Part shown: piece after piece, positions 1 through 8,193 of the stretch
Position numbering within the stretch: position 1 is the stretch's first letter
Layout of the letters: every line of letters begins with the position of its first letter
Assembly (NCBI RefSeq): GCF_000814845.2
Contig: NZ_CP010431.2
Location: 2,294,001 to 2,358,000 of the forward strand
Length of the DNA stretch: 64,000 nucleotides
Direction: 5' to 3'
Source of the DNA: Pandoraea sputorum
GTDB taxonomy: Bacteria > Pseudomonadota > Gammaproteobacteria > Burkholderiales > Burkholderiaceae
Position numbers and translations under genes: made by a program
Notes under the pieces: model-generated
Seen by the model: the letters and a program-made list of their open reading frames with translations, nothing else
Told to the model about the DNA's origin: nothing
Database searches by the model: none

Positions 1-432
1 GATGTTCGTGCCGTCCGGCTGTAACTGCGAGGCGGGCGAGATCTTCTGACGTGACGGGCCGAAGCCTGCGTCAAGCGTCGGGAAGAGCGCCGCGCGGGCC
101 TGACGCTGCACGCCACGTGCTTCCTGCACGCGCGCGGCGGCCGCCTTCAGGTTCTGGTTAGCGGACAACGCATCGGCTTCCAGCTTGTCGAGCGTTGCGT
201 CGCCGAACACCTTCCACCATTCGCCGCGCGCCAGCGCTTCCGACGGCTCAGCCGTCTTCCACGTGCCCGCTTCACCTGCGGGCAGTGCGGCTTCCTTGAA
301 TGCCGTCGGCGTACCCTTGTCGGTCACCGTCGGCACTTCGTATGTGGGAGCCATCGAGCAGCCCGCCACCACCAGCAGGGTGGCGAGCAAACCCGAGACG
401 CCCAGACTTCTTTTCATCCATTGCGCTTGCAT
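1..432 (-). CDS. Outer-membrane efflux lipoprotein, NodT/OprM family (partial, N-terminal 144 codons)
   Basis: Outer-membrane channel of the tripartite RND pump encoded just upstream (OpcM/OprC role in ceo/bpe-type operons). The visible N-terminus has a basic start, a hydrophobic stretch and a lipobox LVVAGC with the lipidated cysteine at residue 25. This is followed by the MAPTYEVP type segment usual for NodT-family lipoproteins, and a GEWWKVFGDATLDKLEADAL segment that matches the start of the periplasmic coiled-coil barrel. I chose the ATG at 432 because an AAGGA lies 8 bases ahead; an in-frame ATG at 417 is possible. It begins 12 bases after the pump gene stops, so it is the last gene of the operon. 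The C-terminal part lies beyond the window edge. Confidence 0.9.
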   Translation of the reverse strand, partial: MQAQWMKRSLGVSGLLATLLVVAGCSMAPTYEVPTVTDKGTPTAFKEAALPAGEAGTWKTAEPSEALARGEWWKVFGDATLDKLEADALSANQNLKAAAARVQEARGVQRQARAALFPTLDAGFGPSRQKISPASQLQPDGTNI

Positions 433-444
433 GATTGGCATCCT

Positions 445-3400
445 TCAGACTTCGGATTTGACGTTGGCGGGCATGGTCGAGGCGTGCGCGCTATGCAGCG
501 GCTTCTTGCCCGCCAGCGTGCGCAGCAGCACGTAGAACACCGGCGTCAGGATCAGACCGAAACCGGTCACACCGATCATGCCGAAGAACACGGCCACACC
601 CATGGCATGACGCATTTCCGAACCTGCACCCGTCGACGTCACCAGCGGCACCACACCCATGATGAACGCGATGGACGTCATCAGAATCGGGCGCAGGCGC
701 AGACGGCTGGCTTCGATGGCGGCCGCGATGGCCGTACGACCTTGCATTTCCAGTTCCCGCGCAAACTCCACGATCAGAATCGCGTTCTTTGCGGATAGCC
801 CCACCAGCACCATCAAACCGATCTGCGTGAAGATGTTGTTATCGCCTCGCGTGAGCCACACACCGAACAGCGCGGACATGATGCTCATCGGCACGATCAT
901 GATCACGGCGAGCGGCAGCGTCAGGCTTTCGTACTGCGCAGCCAGCACCAGGAACACCAGCAGCACCGAGATCGGGAATACCCACAGCGCGGAGTCGCCA
1001 GCGAGGATCTGCTGATATGTCAGGTCCGTCCATTCGAACTTCACACCGCGCGGCAACGTTTCCGCTGCGATACGTTCCACAGCCGCCTGTGCCTGACCCG
1101 ACGAGTAACCCGGGGCCGGGCCGCCGTTGATGTCGGCAGCGGTGTAGCCGTTGTAACGCACCACCATTTCCGGACCGTACGTCGGCGAGACCTTCACCAG
1201 CGACGAGAGCGGGACCATGTCGCCATTGACGTTACGCGTCTTGAGCAGGCCGATGTCGTCGGCGTGCGCACGATACGGCGCGTCGGCTTGCACACGGACC
1301 TGGTACACGCGACCGAACTTGTTGAAGTCGTTCACGTACAGCGAGCCGAGGTAGATCTGCATGGTGTCGAACACGTCGGTGATCGGCACACCCAACTGCT
1401 TGGCCTTCACACGGTCGAGGTCGACGTTCAGTTGCGGCACGTTGATCTGGTACGACGAGAACGTCGGGCCCAGTTCCTTCGTCTGCGAAGCCTTCTTGAT
1501 GAATGCCTGCGTCGCGTCGTTCAGCGCTTCGTAACCGAGGGCGCCACGGTCTTCCACTTGCAGCTTGAAGCCGCCGAGCGTACCCAGACCCAGCACCGGC
1601 GGGGGCGGGAACACCGCAATGAACGAGTCCTTGTTCTTCGCGTATTCGCCGTTGAGCTTCGCCGCGATGGCACCGGCCGAGAGCGACTTGTCCTTACGCT
1701 CGCTGAACGGCTTGAGCGTGACGAACACGATACCGGCCGACGACGAGTTGGTGAAACCGTTCACCGACAGACCCGGGAACGCCACGGCATTCTTCACGCC
1801 AGGGGTCTTCAGCGCGATTTCCGACATATCGCGAATCACCTTGTCGGTGCGGTCGAGCGAGGCACCGTTAGGCAGCTGTGCGAAGGCGATCAGGTATTCC
1901 TTGTCCTGTGCGGGCACAAAGCCACCCGGCACCACCTTGCCCAACAGCATCGTCACACCCAGCAGCACGGCGAAGATGGCCATCATGACGGCCTTGCGAC
2001 CGATCACGCGGGTCACCCCCTGACCGTACTTCTCCGAACCGCGATGGAACACGCGGTTGAACGCACCGAAGAAGCCACCCAGATAACGGTTCATCTGACG
2101 CGTGAGCCAGTCCGGCTTGGCGTGATGGTCCTTGAGCAGCAGGGCAGCCATGGCTGGCGAGAGCGTCAGCGAGTTGAAGGCCGAGATCACCGTCGAGATG
2201 GCGATGGTCATGGCGAACTGCTTGTAGAACTGACCCGTCAGGCCCGACATGAAGGCGAGCGGCACGAACACAGCGACCAACGTCAGCGCGATGGCGATAA
2301 TCGGCCCGCTCACTTCACGCATTGCCTGATACGTCGCTTCCTTCGGCGAGAGACCGGCGGCGATGTTCCGCTCGACGTTTTCCACCACCACAATCGCATC
2401 GTCCACCACGATACCGATGGCCAGCACCATCCCGAACAGCGACAGCGCGTTGATCGAGTAGCCGAAGCCGAGCAGCAGCGCGAACGTACCGACGATGGAC
2501 ACCGGCACGGCGAGCAGCGGGATGATCGACGCACGCCACGTTTGCAGGAACACGATCACCACCAGCACCACGAGCGCGATGGCTTCGAGCAGCGTGTGCA
2601 CGACGGCTTCGATCGACGAGCGAACGAACTGCGTCGGGTCATACGCGATGCGGTATTCCACGCCCGGGGGCATATCCTTTTGCAGGTCGGCCATCGCGGC
2701 GCGGACGTCGTCCGAAATTTGCAGCGAGTTGGCGCCCGGCGACTGGTTGATACCGAGACCGATCGCCGGCTTGTTGTCGAGCAACGAGCGCAGGCTGTAC
2801 GACGACGCGTCGAGCTGCACGCGGGCCACGTCGCTCAGATGCGTGACGGCACCGTCGGGCGAGGTCTTCAGAATGATGTCGCGGAACTCTTCTTCCGTGT
2901 TCAGACGACCGCGCGTATTCACGTTCAGCTGCAACGGCGTATTCGGACCGGCGGGCGTCGCGCCGATCACACCGGCGGCCACCTGCACGTTCTGTTCGCG
3001 AATGGAGCGCACCACATCCGACGCCGTCAGGCCGCGCTGTGCGACCTTGGCCGGATCGAGCCAGACACGCATCGAGTAGTCACCCGCGCCCCACATCTGC
3101 ACTTCACCCACGCCCTTGATTCGCGAGAGGCGATCCTTGACGTTGATGAGCGCGTAGTTGCGCAGGTAGGTCATGTCGTAACGGTCGTTAGGCGAGATCA
3201 GGTGCACGACCATCGTGAGCGTGGGCGAAGACTTGATCGTTGTCACACCCAGGCGCTGCACATCGTCCGGCAGGCGCGGCAGCGCTTGCGAGACACGGTT
3301 CTGCACGAGCTGCTGTGCCTTGTCCGGGTCGGTGCCCAGACGGAAGGTCACCGTCGTGGTGAGGTTGCCGTCGCTATTCGCCTGCGACTGCATGTACAGC

Positions 3401-3630
3401 ATGTTTTCCACACCGTTGATCTGCTCTTCGAGCGGGGACGCAACGGTTTCGGCGATCACCTTCGGGTTCGCGCCGGGGTATTGAGCGTGCACGACGACCG
3501 ACGGCGGAACCACTTCCGGGTATTCCGAAATCGGCAGCTGGAACACGGCGATCAGGCCGGCCAGCAGCGTGAGGACCGAAAGCACGCCCGCAAAAATGGG
3601 CCGGTCGATGAAAAATTTTGAGATGTTCAT
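445..3630 (-). CDS. RND multidrug efflux transporter permease, MexF/CeoB/BpeF/OqxB type
   Basis: Inner-membrane proton-driven drug pump of 1061 residues, the usual length for the HAE1 family. It opens with MNISKFFIDRPIFAGVLS and the conserved LPISEYPEVVPP segment. The pore-domain text (SSPTLTMVVHL, RVWLDPAKVA, REQNVQVAAG) matches the MexF/CeoB/OqxB branch better than AcrB. The transmembrane helix bundle carries the GIVVDDAIVVVENVERN stretch with the two charged Asp residues of the proton relay. Substrates of this branch typically include chloramphenicol, trimethoprim and fluoroquinolones; that is family knowledge, not visible here. The gene sits 91 bases after the adaptor gene and 12 bases before the outer-membrane factor. 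Only a weak ribosome binding site is visible, so translation may depend on upstream genes. Confidence 0.95.
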   Translation of the reverse strand: MNISKFFIDRPIFAGVLSVLTLLAGLIAVFQLPISEYPEVVPPSVVVHAQYPGANPKVIAETVASPLEEQINGVENMLYMQSQANSDGNLTTTVTFRLGTDPDKAQQLVQNRVSQALPRLPDDVQRLGVTTIKSSPTLTMVVHLISPNDRYDMTYLRNYALINVKDRLSRIKGVGEVQMWGAGDYSMRVWLDPAKVAQRGLTASDVVRSIREQNVQVAAGVIGATPAGPNTPLQLNVNTRGRLNTEEEFRDIILKTSPDGAVTHLSDVARVQLDASSYSLRSLLDNKPAIGLGINQSPGANSLQISDDVRAAMADLQKDMPPGVEYRIAYDPTQFVRSSIEAVVHTLLEAIALVVLVVIVFLQTWRASIIPLLAVPVSIVGTFALLLGFGYSINALSLFGMVLAIGIVVDDAIVVVENVERNIAAGLSPKEATYQAMREVSGPIIAIALTLVAVFVPLAFMSGLTGQFYKQFAMTIAISTVISAFNSLTLSPAMAALLLKDHHAKPDWLTRQMNRYLGGFFGAFNRVFHRGSEKYGQGVTRVIGRKAVMMAIFAVLLGVTMLLGKVVPGGFVPAQDKEYLIAFAQLPNGASLDRTDKVIRDMSEIALKTPGVKNAVAFPGLSVNGFTNSSSAGIVFVTLKPFSERKDKSLSAGAIAAKLNGEYAKNKDSFIAVFPPPPVLGLGTLGGFKLQVEDRGALGYEALNDATQAFIKKASQTKELGPTFSSYQINVPQLNVDLDRVKAKQLGVPITDVFDTMQIYLGSLYVNDFNKFGRVYQVRVQADAPYRAHADDIGLLKTRNVNGDMVPLSSLVKVSPTYGPEMVVRYNGYTAADINGGPAPGYSSGQAQAAVERIAAETLPRGVKFEWTDLTYQQILAGDSALWVFPISVLLVFLVLAAQYESLTLPLAVIMIVPMSIMSALFGVWLTRGDNNIFTQIGLMVLVGLSAKNAILIVEFARELEMQGRTAIAAAIEASRLRLRPILMTSIAFIMGVVPLVTSTGAGSEMRHAMGVAVFFGMIGVTGFGLILTPVFYVLLRTLAGKKPLHSAHASTMPANVKSEV

Positions 3631-3721
3631 GACGAAACTCTGGGGTGTCGTTCAGCGTGCGATGTTGCTGTGTGCCTGCACGCGCATTTCTCGCATCGGA
3701 TGCTCGACAGCGATGATGAAC

Positions 3722-5062
3722 TTACGAACGCGACGCGGTTTTCGCCGCGGCTTTCGTGGCGGCGACCGATTGCGTCTTGCTGTCGTTCTGCGAAGTCTTC
3801 TGCGTCGTCGGTGCGTCGTTGGCCGCTGCTGCAGGTGCCGGGGCAGGGGCCTTGGCGGCGTCTGCCGTACCGGTCGTTGCGACGGCCGTCGGTGCGATGT
3901 CGTGCGCGTCGCCCGTGTCGCCGGCCATCTTCACTACCTTCGGCGTAACGGCGTCGCCCGGGCGGATGCGTTGCAGGCCGTTGACCACGATGCGCTCGCC
4001 GTCCTTCAGACCGCCTGCGATTTCCACGAGACCGCCGTGGCGTTCACCAAGCTGCACTTCGCGGTACTGCGCCTTGTTCGCCTGATCGACCACCATCACG
4101 TATTTCTTGCTCTGGTCGGTGCCGACAGCGGCTTCGTCCACCAGCAGTGCCGGGTGCGGCTCGCCGCCACCGACGCGAATCCGTGCATACAACCCCGGCA
4201 CGAGCGCGCCATCGGCGTTGTCGAAGCGTGCACGTACGCGGATCGTGCCGGACGTGGTGTCGAAGCGGTTATCCACCGAGTACACCGTGCCCTTGCGCGA
4301 GTAACCCGACTCGTTGGCGAGACCCAGATCGACCGGAACGCCGTTCGTCTTGGTGTCCTTCGAGAGATAGCGCAGGTACGTTTGCTCGTCGACGTCGAAG
4401 GCCGCGTAGATCGGCGAGACGGACACCACCGTGGTCAGTGCGGGTGATTGCGCGCCTGCCGAAACGGTGTTGCCCACGGTGATTTCCGCGCGCGACACGC
4501 GGCCGGCCACCGGCGCCACGATCTGGGTGTAGCCGAGGTTGATGCGGGCCGTTTCCAGTGCGGCTTGCGCGGCCTTCACGTTGGCGACGGCTTCACGCGC
4601 TGCGTTTTCCTTCTGGTCGAAGTCCTTCTTCGCGATGGCGTTATCCGCGATCAGGCGCTGCGCACGCGCGAGGTCGGTGCTGGTGAAGACGTCGCGCGCT
4701 TGTGCCGACGCGAGTTGTGCCGCAGCGCGGTCGACTTCGGCGGCGTACGGACGCGGGTCGATCGTGAACAGGGCGTCGCCTTTCTTCACGAGCTGGCCGT
4801 CCTTGAAGTGCACGGCGGTGATGGTGCCTGACACGAGCGGCTTGATATCGACGCGATCCACGGCGTCGAGACGGCCGGAGTAGCTCTGCCAGTCGGTGAC
4901 GGTGCGCGAGAGAACGTTGGCAACGTCGACTTCGACGGTCGGCATGACTTGCGCGGCGGGCGTGCTGGCATCGACGCGCACGACAGTGAGCGTGCCGATG
5001 GCCAGGAGCGCGGCCGTGGCGGCAGCGGCGATAAGTACGGGTTTGCGAGCGAGGGTGGTCAT
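3722..5062 (-). CDS. RND efflux periplasmic adaptor (membrane fusion protein), MexE/CeoA type
   Basis: Periplasmic adaptor that links the inner-membrane pump to the outer-membrane channel. The 446-residue protein starts with an uncleaved or cleaved hydrophobic signal (about residues 9-25) without a lipobox cysteine, so it is probably not a lipoprotein. The beta-barrel and lipoyl half-motifs are clear (YSGRLDAVDRVDIKPLVSG, then GDALFTIDPRPY), followed by an alpha-hairpin rich in Ala and Arg and the second lipoyl half (VAPVAGRVSRAEITVG). The C-terminus is a long Ala/Pro/Lys/Thr tail of about 70 residues, longer than usual and low in complexity. GGAG lies 9 bases ahead of the ATG. It is the second gene of the operon, 28 bases after the lipase-like gene. 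Confidence 0.94.
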   Translation of the reverse strand: MTTLARKPVLIAAAATAALLAIGTLTVVRVDASTPAAQVMPTVEVDVANVLSRTVTDWQSYSGRLDAVDRVDIKPLVSGTITAVHFKDGQLVKKGDALFTIDPRPYAAEVDRAAAQLASAQARDVFTSTDLARAQRLIADNAIAKKDFDQKENAAREAVANVKAAQAALETARINLGYTQIVAPVAGRVSRAEITVGNTVSAGAQSPALTTVVSVSPIYAAFDVDEQTYLRYLSKDTKTNGVPVDLGLANESGYSRKGTVYSVDNRFDTTSGTIRVRARFDNADGALVPGLYARIRVGGGEPHPALLVDEAAVGTDQSKKYVMVVDQANKAQYREVQLGERHGGLVEIAGGLKDGERIVVNGLQRIRPGDAVTPKVVKMAGDTGDAHDIAPTAVATTGTADAAKAPAPAPAAAANDAPTTQKTSQNDSKTQSVAATKAAAKTASRS

Positions 5063-5090
5063 TATTGAAATCTCCGGGATCGGATTGGAC

Positions 5091-6029
5091 TCACTGGGTA
5101 GAGCCGGTGGCAGGCAGTGCCAGCCGACGTGTCAGGAAGGTGGCCACCTCCCGCAGCGCTGCGGGCAGGGCGGCCAGGCCGTAATGGGACGCGCTGCGAT
5201 GGCGCGTAACTTCTGTCGGCACGCCGGCCGCGATGAGCTCGGCAGCGTATTTTTCAGCTTCGACGTGCAACAGGTCGTGTTCGGCGGAGGCAATCAGCGT
5301 GGGCGGCAGGCCCGCGAGACGGCGCGACTCCAGCGGTGCGGCGTACGGATGCAGACGTTGCGTTGCGTGCGGCAAATAGGCGCGGTAGCAACGGGCGCAC
5401 TCGTTGGCTTCGATGTCGCTGGGTGTGCGACCGTCGGCCAGACGCGTCATGCTGGGATCGAGCAGCGGCGCGAGCAGGGCTTGCGCCGACACCGTAATTT
5501 CGCCCCGATCTCGGGCAATCATCGTGAGGGCAGCGGCAATGTTGCCGCCAGCGTCGTGCCCCGCCACGGCCAGACGGCGCGGACTCGCACCGTACCGGCG
5601 AGCGTGACGGTGCAGCCAGAGGGCTGCGCACCAGGCGTCTTCGGGCGCTGCCGGAAACGGGTGTTCGGGCGCGAGCGAATAGCCGACCGAGACGACCAGC
5701 GCCGGGACGTTCGACGCGAGGTAGCGGGCGGCGGCATCGCCATCGTCCAGCGAGCCTTTGCAAAAGCCACCGCCGTGGAAGTACAGCACGGCGGGCAGAT
5801 GCGCTTCGAGCGGCACGACGACTCCCGGCTGACCGGCGTGCGCATCCGCGGCACCGGGCGTGGCGACGCCGACCGGCCGGTAAACGCGTAGCGTGACAGG
5901 CGCGGAATGGCCCGGGATGCTGACTTCTTCGATGCGCAGTCCGTCGTCGCTGCTGAACAGCTTGTCGGTCTTACCGGATTTGCCCGGTTGTACCGACTTT
6001 CCCGAGGGCGACTTGGCGTTGGCTGACAT
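5091..6029 (-). CDS. LlpE-like alpha/beta hydrolase with altered nucleophile elbow
   Basis: A 312-residue protein of the hormone-sensitive-lipase (acetyl-hydrolase) fold, first gene of the efflux operon. The order regulator, lipase-like gene, adaptor, pump, outer-membrane factor is that of ceoR-llpE-ceoA-ceoB-opcM in Burkholderia cenocepacia (from memory). The oxyanion HGGG motif (YFHGGGFCKGSLDDGD) is present, as are an Asp in the AEHDLLHVEA segment and a His in SASHYGL, which fit the rest of the triad. The elbow reads GHDAGGN where active family members have GDSAGG, so the nucleophilic Ser is an Asp. I use the ATG at 6029 (MSANAKSPSG); the frame stays open further upstream but that part is not protein-like. 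It may be a non-catalytic relative. Confidence 0.82.
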   Translation of the reverse strand: MSANAKSPSGKSVQPGKSGKTDKLFSSDDGLRIEEVSIPGHSAPVTLRVYRPVGVATPGAADAHAGQPGVVVPLEAHLPAVLYFHGGGFCKGSLDDGDAAARYLASNVPALVVSVGYSLAPEHPFPAAPEDAWCAALWLHRHARRYGASPRRLAVAGHDAGGNIAAALTMIARDRGEITVSAQALLAPLLDPSMTRLADGRTPSDIEANECARCYRAYLPHATQRLHPYAAPLESRRLAGLPPTLIASAEHDLLHVEAEKYAAELIAAGVPTEVTRHRSASHYGLAALPAALREVATFLTRRLALPATGSTQ

Positions 6030-6279
6030 ATGGCTTCGGGTTCGCGCGAGCGATACCCCTCTGATGACATTCGATGGAGCGAAGTCTAGAGGCCACGGAC
6101 ATTGGGATAAACGCCTATAATTTGGCAACACTGTTCGGCCAGCTCGACTAATCGGTCTCGGCCTTATGGGCATTGGCTTATGCCGTCGACCAATAAGCAT
6201 ATGCAGTTGCGACGGAGGTGAAATTTCGTTGATTTCGCCTGTTCGGCCAGTGCAACAGTGCTTTCAATGGGGAAATATC
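6030..6279. promoter_or_regulatory. Divergent promoter region of the efflux operon and its LysR regulator
   Basis: This 250-base region separates the divergent llpE-like and LysR genes. It holds a 12-base direct repeat CTGTTCGGCCAG at 6131-6142 and 6239-6250. It also holds overlapping inverted repeats, ATTGG at 6172-6176 with CCAAT at 6190-6194 and GCTTAT at 6176-6181 with ATAAGC at 6193-6198. A TATAAT at 6116-6121 is a possible -10 element on the plus strand, without a good -35. LysR regulators usually bind such dyads upstream of the divergent operon; the assignment here is inferred from position. Confidence 0.6.
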
Positions 6280-7305
6280 ATGGATCGCTTGCAAGCGATG
6301 CAGGTCTTCACGCGGGTGGTCGAGGCGAACAGCTTCTCGCGTGCCGCCGACAACCTCGGGTTGCCGCGTACCTCGGTGACCACGATCATTCAGAATCTGG
6401 AGTCGCATCTGGGCACCCGGTTGCTCCAGCGTACGACCCGCAGACTCAACCTGACGCCTGACGGCGCGGCATATTACGAGCGCTGCCTGCGCATCCTCGC
6501 GGATATCGAAGAGACGGAATCGTCTTTCCGCGAAAGCAGCCAGCGCGTGCGGGGCAAGCTGCGCATCGACATGCCGGGCTCGCTCGGCAAACTCGTGGTG
6601 CTGCCGTCGCTGTGCGAATTTCACGACCGCTATCCGGAAATCGAATTGATGGTCGGCATGGGCGATAAACCCGTCGATCTGATTCAGGAAGGGGTGGATT
6701 GCGTGCTGCGTGTGGGGACGCTTCAGGATTCGAGCCTCGTGGCACGACGCGTGGGCATGTTTCAGAGTCTCACGTGCGCGTCACCGGCTTACCTTGAGCG
6801 CATGGGCATGCCGCATACGCTGGACGACCTTCAGCGCCACACGGCGGTGCACTATTTTTCGAGCCGCACGGGCCGCGTGATCGAAGAGCAGTTCGTCGTG
6901 GACGGCAAGGAAGTCGAAATCCACATGCAGGGCTCTGTCGCGGTGAACGACGCCGAGGCATATCTGCAACTCGGTCTCTCGGGCTTCGGCACCGTGCAAC
7001 TGGCGCGCTTCATGGCGTTGCCGTATCTGCAATCGGGCCAACTGGTCGAGATCCTGCACCAATGGAAACCGCCCCCCATGCCGATTTCGGCGGTGTACCC
7101 GCATAACCGCCATCTGTCGCCAAAAGTGCGCGTATTTGTCGACTTCATCGCCGAAATCTTCGAAAGATGCCCGTTGTTGCAAGGGCTCGACGAGACGGCG
7201 GGCCAATGCAAGCCGACCGTCGCGGCGGCCGATGCCGACTCGGCTGCAAATGACCGCTGGGCGGCCTACGGCACGGAAATGTCGCCACAAGAGGTCGTGG
7301 TTTGA
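6280..7305 (+). CDS. LysR-family transcriptional regulator of the efflux operon (CeoR/BpeT position)
   Basis: A 341-residue LysR-type regulator. The N-terminal winged helix-turn-helix is typical (MDRLQAMQVFTRVVEANSFS, then TTRRLNLTPDG), followed by a type-2 periplasmic-binding-like effector domain from about residue 90. The C-terminus is about 30 residues longer than the average LysR protein. I start at the ATG at 6280, preceded by GGGGA; upstream in-frame codons lack a binding site and family similarity. It is divergent from the efflux operon and most likely activates it in response to a small ligand, as CeoR and BpeT do. The stop codon overlaps the TTG start of the acetyltransferase gene. 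Confidence 0.92.
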   Translation: MDRLQAMQVFTRVVEANSFSRAADNLGLPRTSVTTIIQNLESHLGTRLLQRTTRRLNLTPDGAAYYERCLRILADIEETESSFRESSQRVRGKLRIDMPGSLGKLVVLPSLCEFHDRYPEIELMVGMGDKPVDLIQEGVDCVLRVGTLQDSSLVARRVGMFQSLTCASPAYLERMGMPHTLDDLQRHTAVHYFSSRTGRVIEEQFVVDGKEVEIHMQGSVAVNDAEAYLQLGLSGFGTVQLARFMALPYLQSGQLVEILHQWKPPPMPISAVYPHNRHLSPKVRVFVDFIAEIFERCPLLQGLDETAGQCKPTVAAADADSAANDRWAAYGTEMSPQEVVV

Positions 7306-7838
7306 CGCTTCAAGAGGCGGTGCGAGTTCGGCTCGCGACGCCAAACGAGGTGTCTCGGTTGCTCGCCGTCGAGCGTAGTGCTGGCGAGATGTTCCGGGCG
7401 CTGCCGGGCTTGCAGGCACTGGCAGACGGCGAGCCGATTGCCGAGGCACGTCATCGCCAGTGGGTGGCGCAGGGGACTGAGTGGGTGGCGACGGATAGGG
7501 AAGGCGTACCCGTTGGCTTTCTCGCCGGTGAGGTGTTCGACGATGTTCTGCACGTATGGGAGATGTCGGTGCATCGCCAGTGGCAAGGTCGGGGAATTGG
7601 GCGAGCGCTGATGGAGGCTGCTGTAGCGTACGCGCGCGACACAGGGCTTCAGGCGCTCACGCTCACGACGTTTCGCGACGTGCCGTGGAACGCGCCGTTT
7701 TACGCCCGTTTGGGCTTTGCGCCGTTGACCGACGGCGAGCTCGACGTGCGCTTGCAGGCAACGCTCGCCGACGAGGTCGCCGCCGGGCTCCCGGCGGAAC
7801 GTCGCTGCGCAATGCAGCGACGACTCGTCAGTCCGTAA
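7302..7838 (+). CDS. GNAT-family N-acetyltransferase
   Basis: A 178-residue acetyl-CoA dependent acetyltransferase. The acetyl-CoA binding motif QGRGIGRALM is clear near residue 96, preceded by the beta strand VLHVWEMSVH and followed by NAPFYARLGF, the usual motif B ending. The substrate cannot be read from the sequence. The start is a TTG that overlaps the LysR stop by four bases, which implies translational coupling with the efflux regulator. A start further inside is possible, but the frame is protein-like from residue 4 on. Confidence 0.87.
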   Translation: MTLQEAVRVRLATPNEVSRLLAVERSAGEMFRALPGLQALADGEPIAEARHRQWVAQGTEWVATDREGVPVGFLAGEVFDDVLHVWEMSVHRQWQGRGIGRALMEAAVAYARDTGLQALTLTTFRDVPWNAPFYARLGFAPLTDGELDVRLQATLADEVAAGLPAERRCAMQRRLVSP

Positions 7839-8189
7839 CCTGAATCATTCCGAAATCGGACGATGCGCTTTTCACCGAATTAGTTAGCATAGCTAATCGA
7901 ATTGCATTGCGCGCACGCCTCATGCCTTTCCCCGGGGCGGGCGATGAGCGATTCTCGGACGCGTGTGAAACGGCCTCAATGAAAAAATTGGGCCCTTTCA
8001 TCGCAAACCGATGGGGGGTGTCCTATCCATCTCCCCGTTCAATACGACCATGCCGTTCTCGACGAATGACTGTCTGCCGTTCGAGCCCTCGCTCGATCTA
8101 CCCGCGCCGGTCCTCACCGGTGCCACCGATTTCCATCGCGACACTTGTGCGCTGACTGCCCTGAATCCGCTGCTGCGCAAAGGGGTTCG
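7839..8189. other. 351-base region upstream of the orphan gene, with an AT-rich palindrome
   Basis: No well-supported gene. The stretch is poorer in G+C than its surroundings and carries a 13-base palindrome TTAGCATAGCTAA at 7884-7896, a likely operator or small hairpin. A weak small ORF at 8011-8193 is listed separately. No clear terminator follows the acetyltransferase gene. Confidence 0.5.
7884..7896. promoter_or_regulatory. AT-rich palindrome, candidate operator
   Basis: TTAGC-ATA-GCTAA is a perfect inverted repeat in an otherwise GC-rich sequence, 294 bases ahead of the orphan 600-residue gene. Palindromes of this size are bound by dimeric winged-helix regulators such as MarR types. No such regulator gene is adjacent. 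Confidence 0.35.
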
Positions 8190-8193
8190 ATGA
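8011..8193 (+). CDS. Possible small coupled ORF of 60 residues
   Basis: This frame encodes 60 residues with a normal, non-repetitive composition (DCLPFEPSLDLPAPVLTGAT in the middle). Its TGA overlaps the ATG of the next gene as ATGA, the arrangement typical of translationally coupled pairs. There is no clear ribosome binding site before the ATG at 8011 or the internal ATG at 8050. I recognise no family. It could equally be chance open frame in the leader of the next gene. Confidence 0.3.
   Translation: MGGVLSISPFNTTMPFSTNDCLPFEPSLDLPAPVLTGATDFHRDTCALTALNPLLRKGVR

Noticed and set aside
1264..3621. Very long open frame on the plus strand, antisense to the RND pump
   Set aside because: It is His/Arg/Val-rich without any family features and mirrors the codon bias of the real gene on the other strand.
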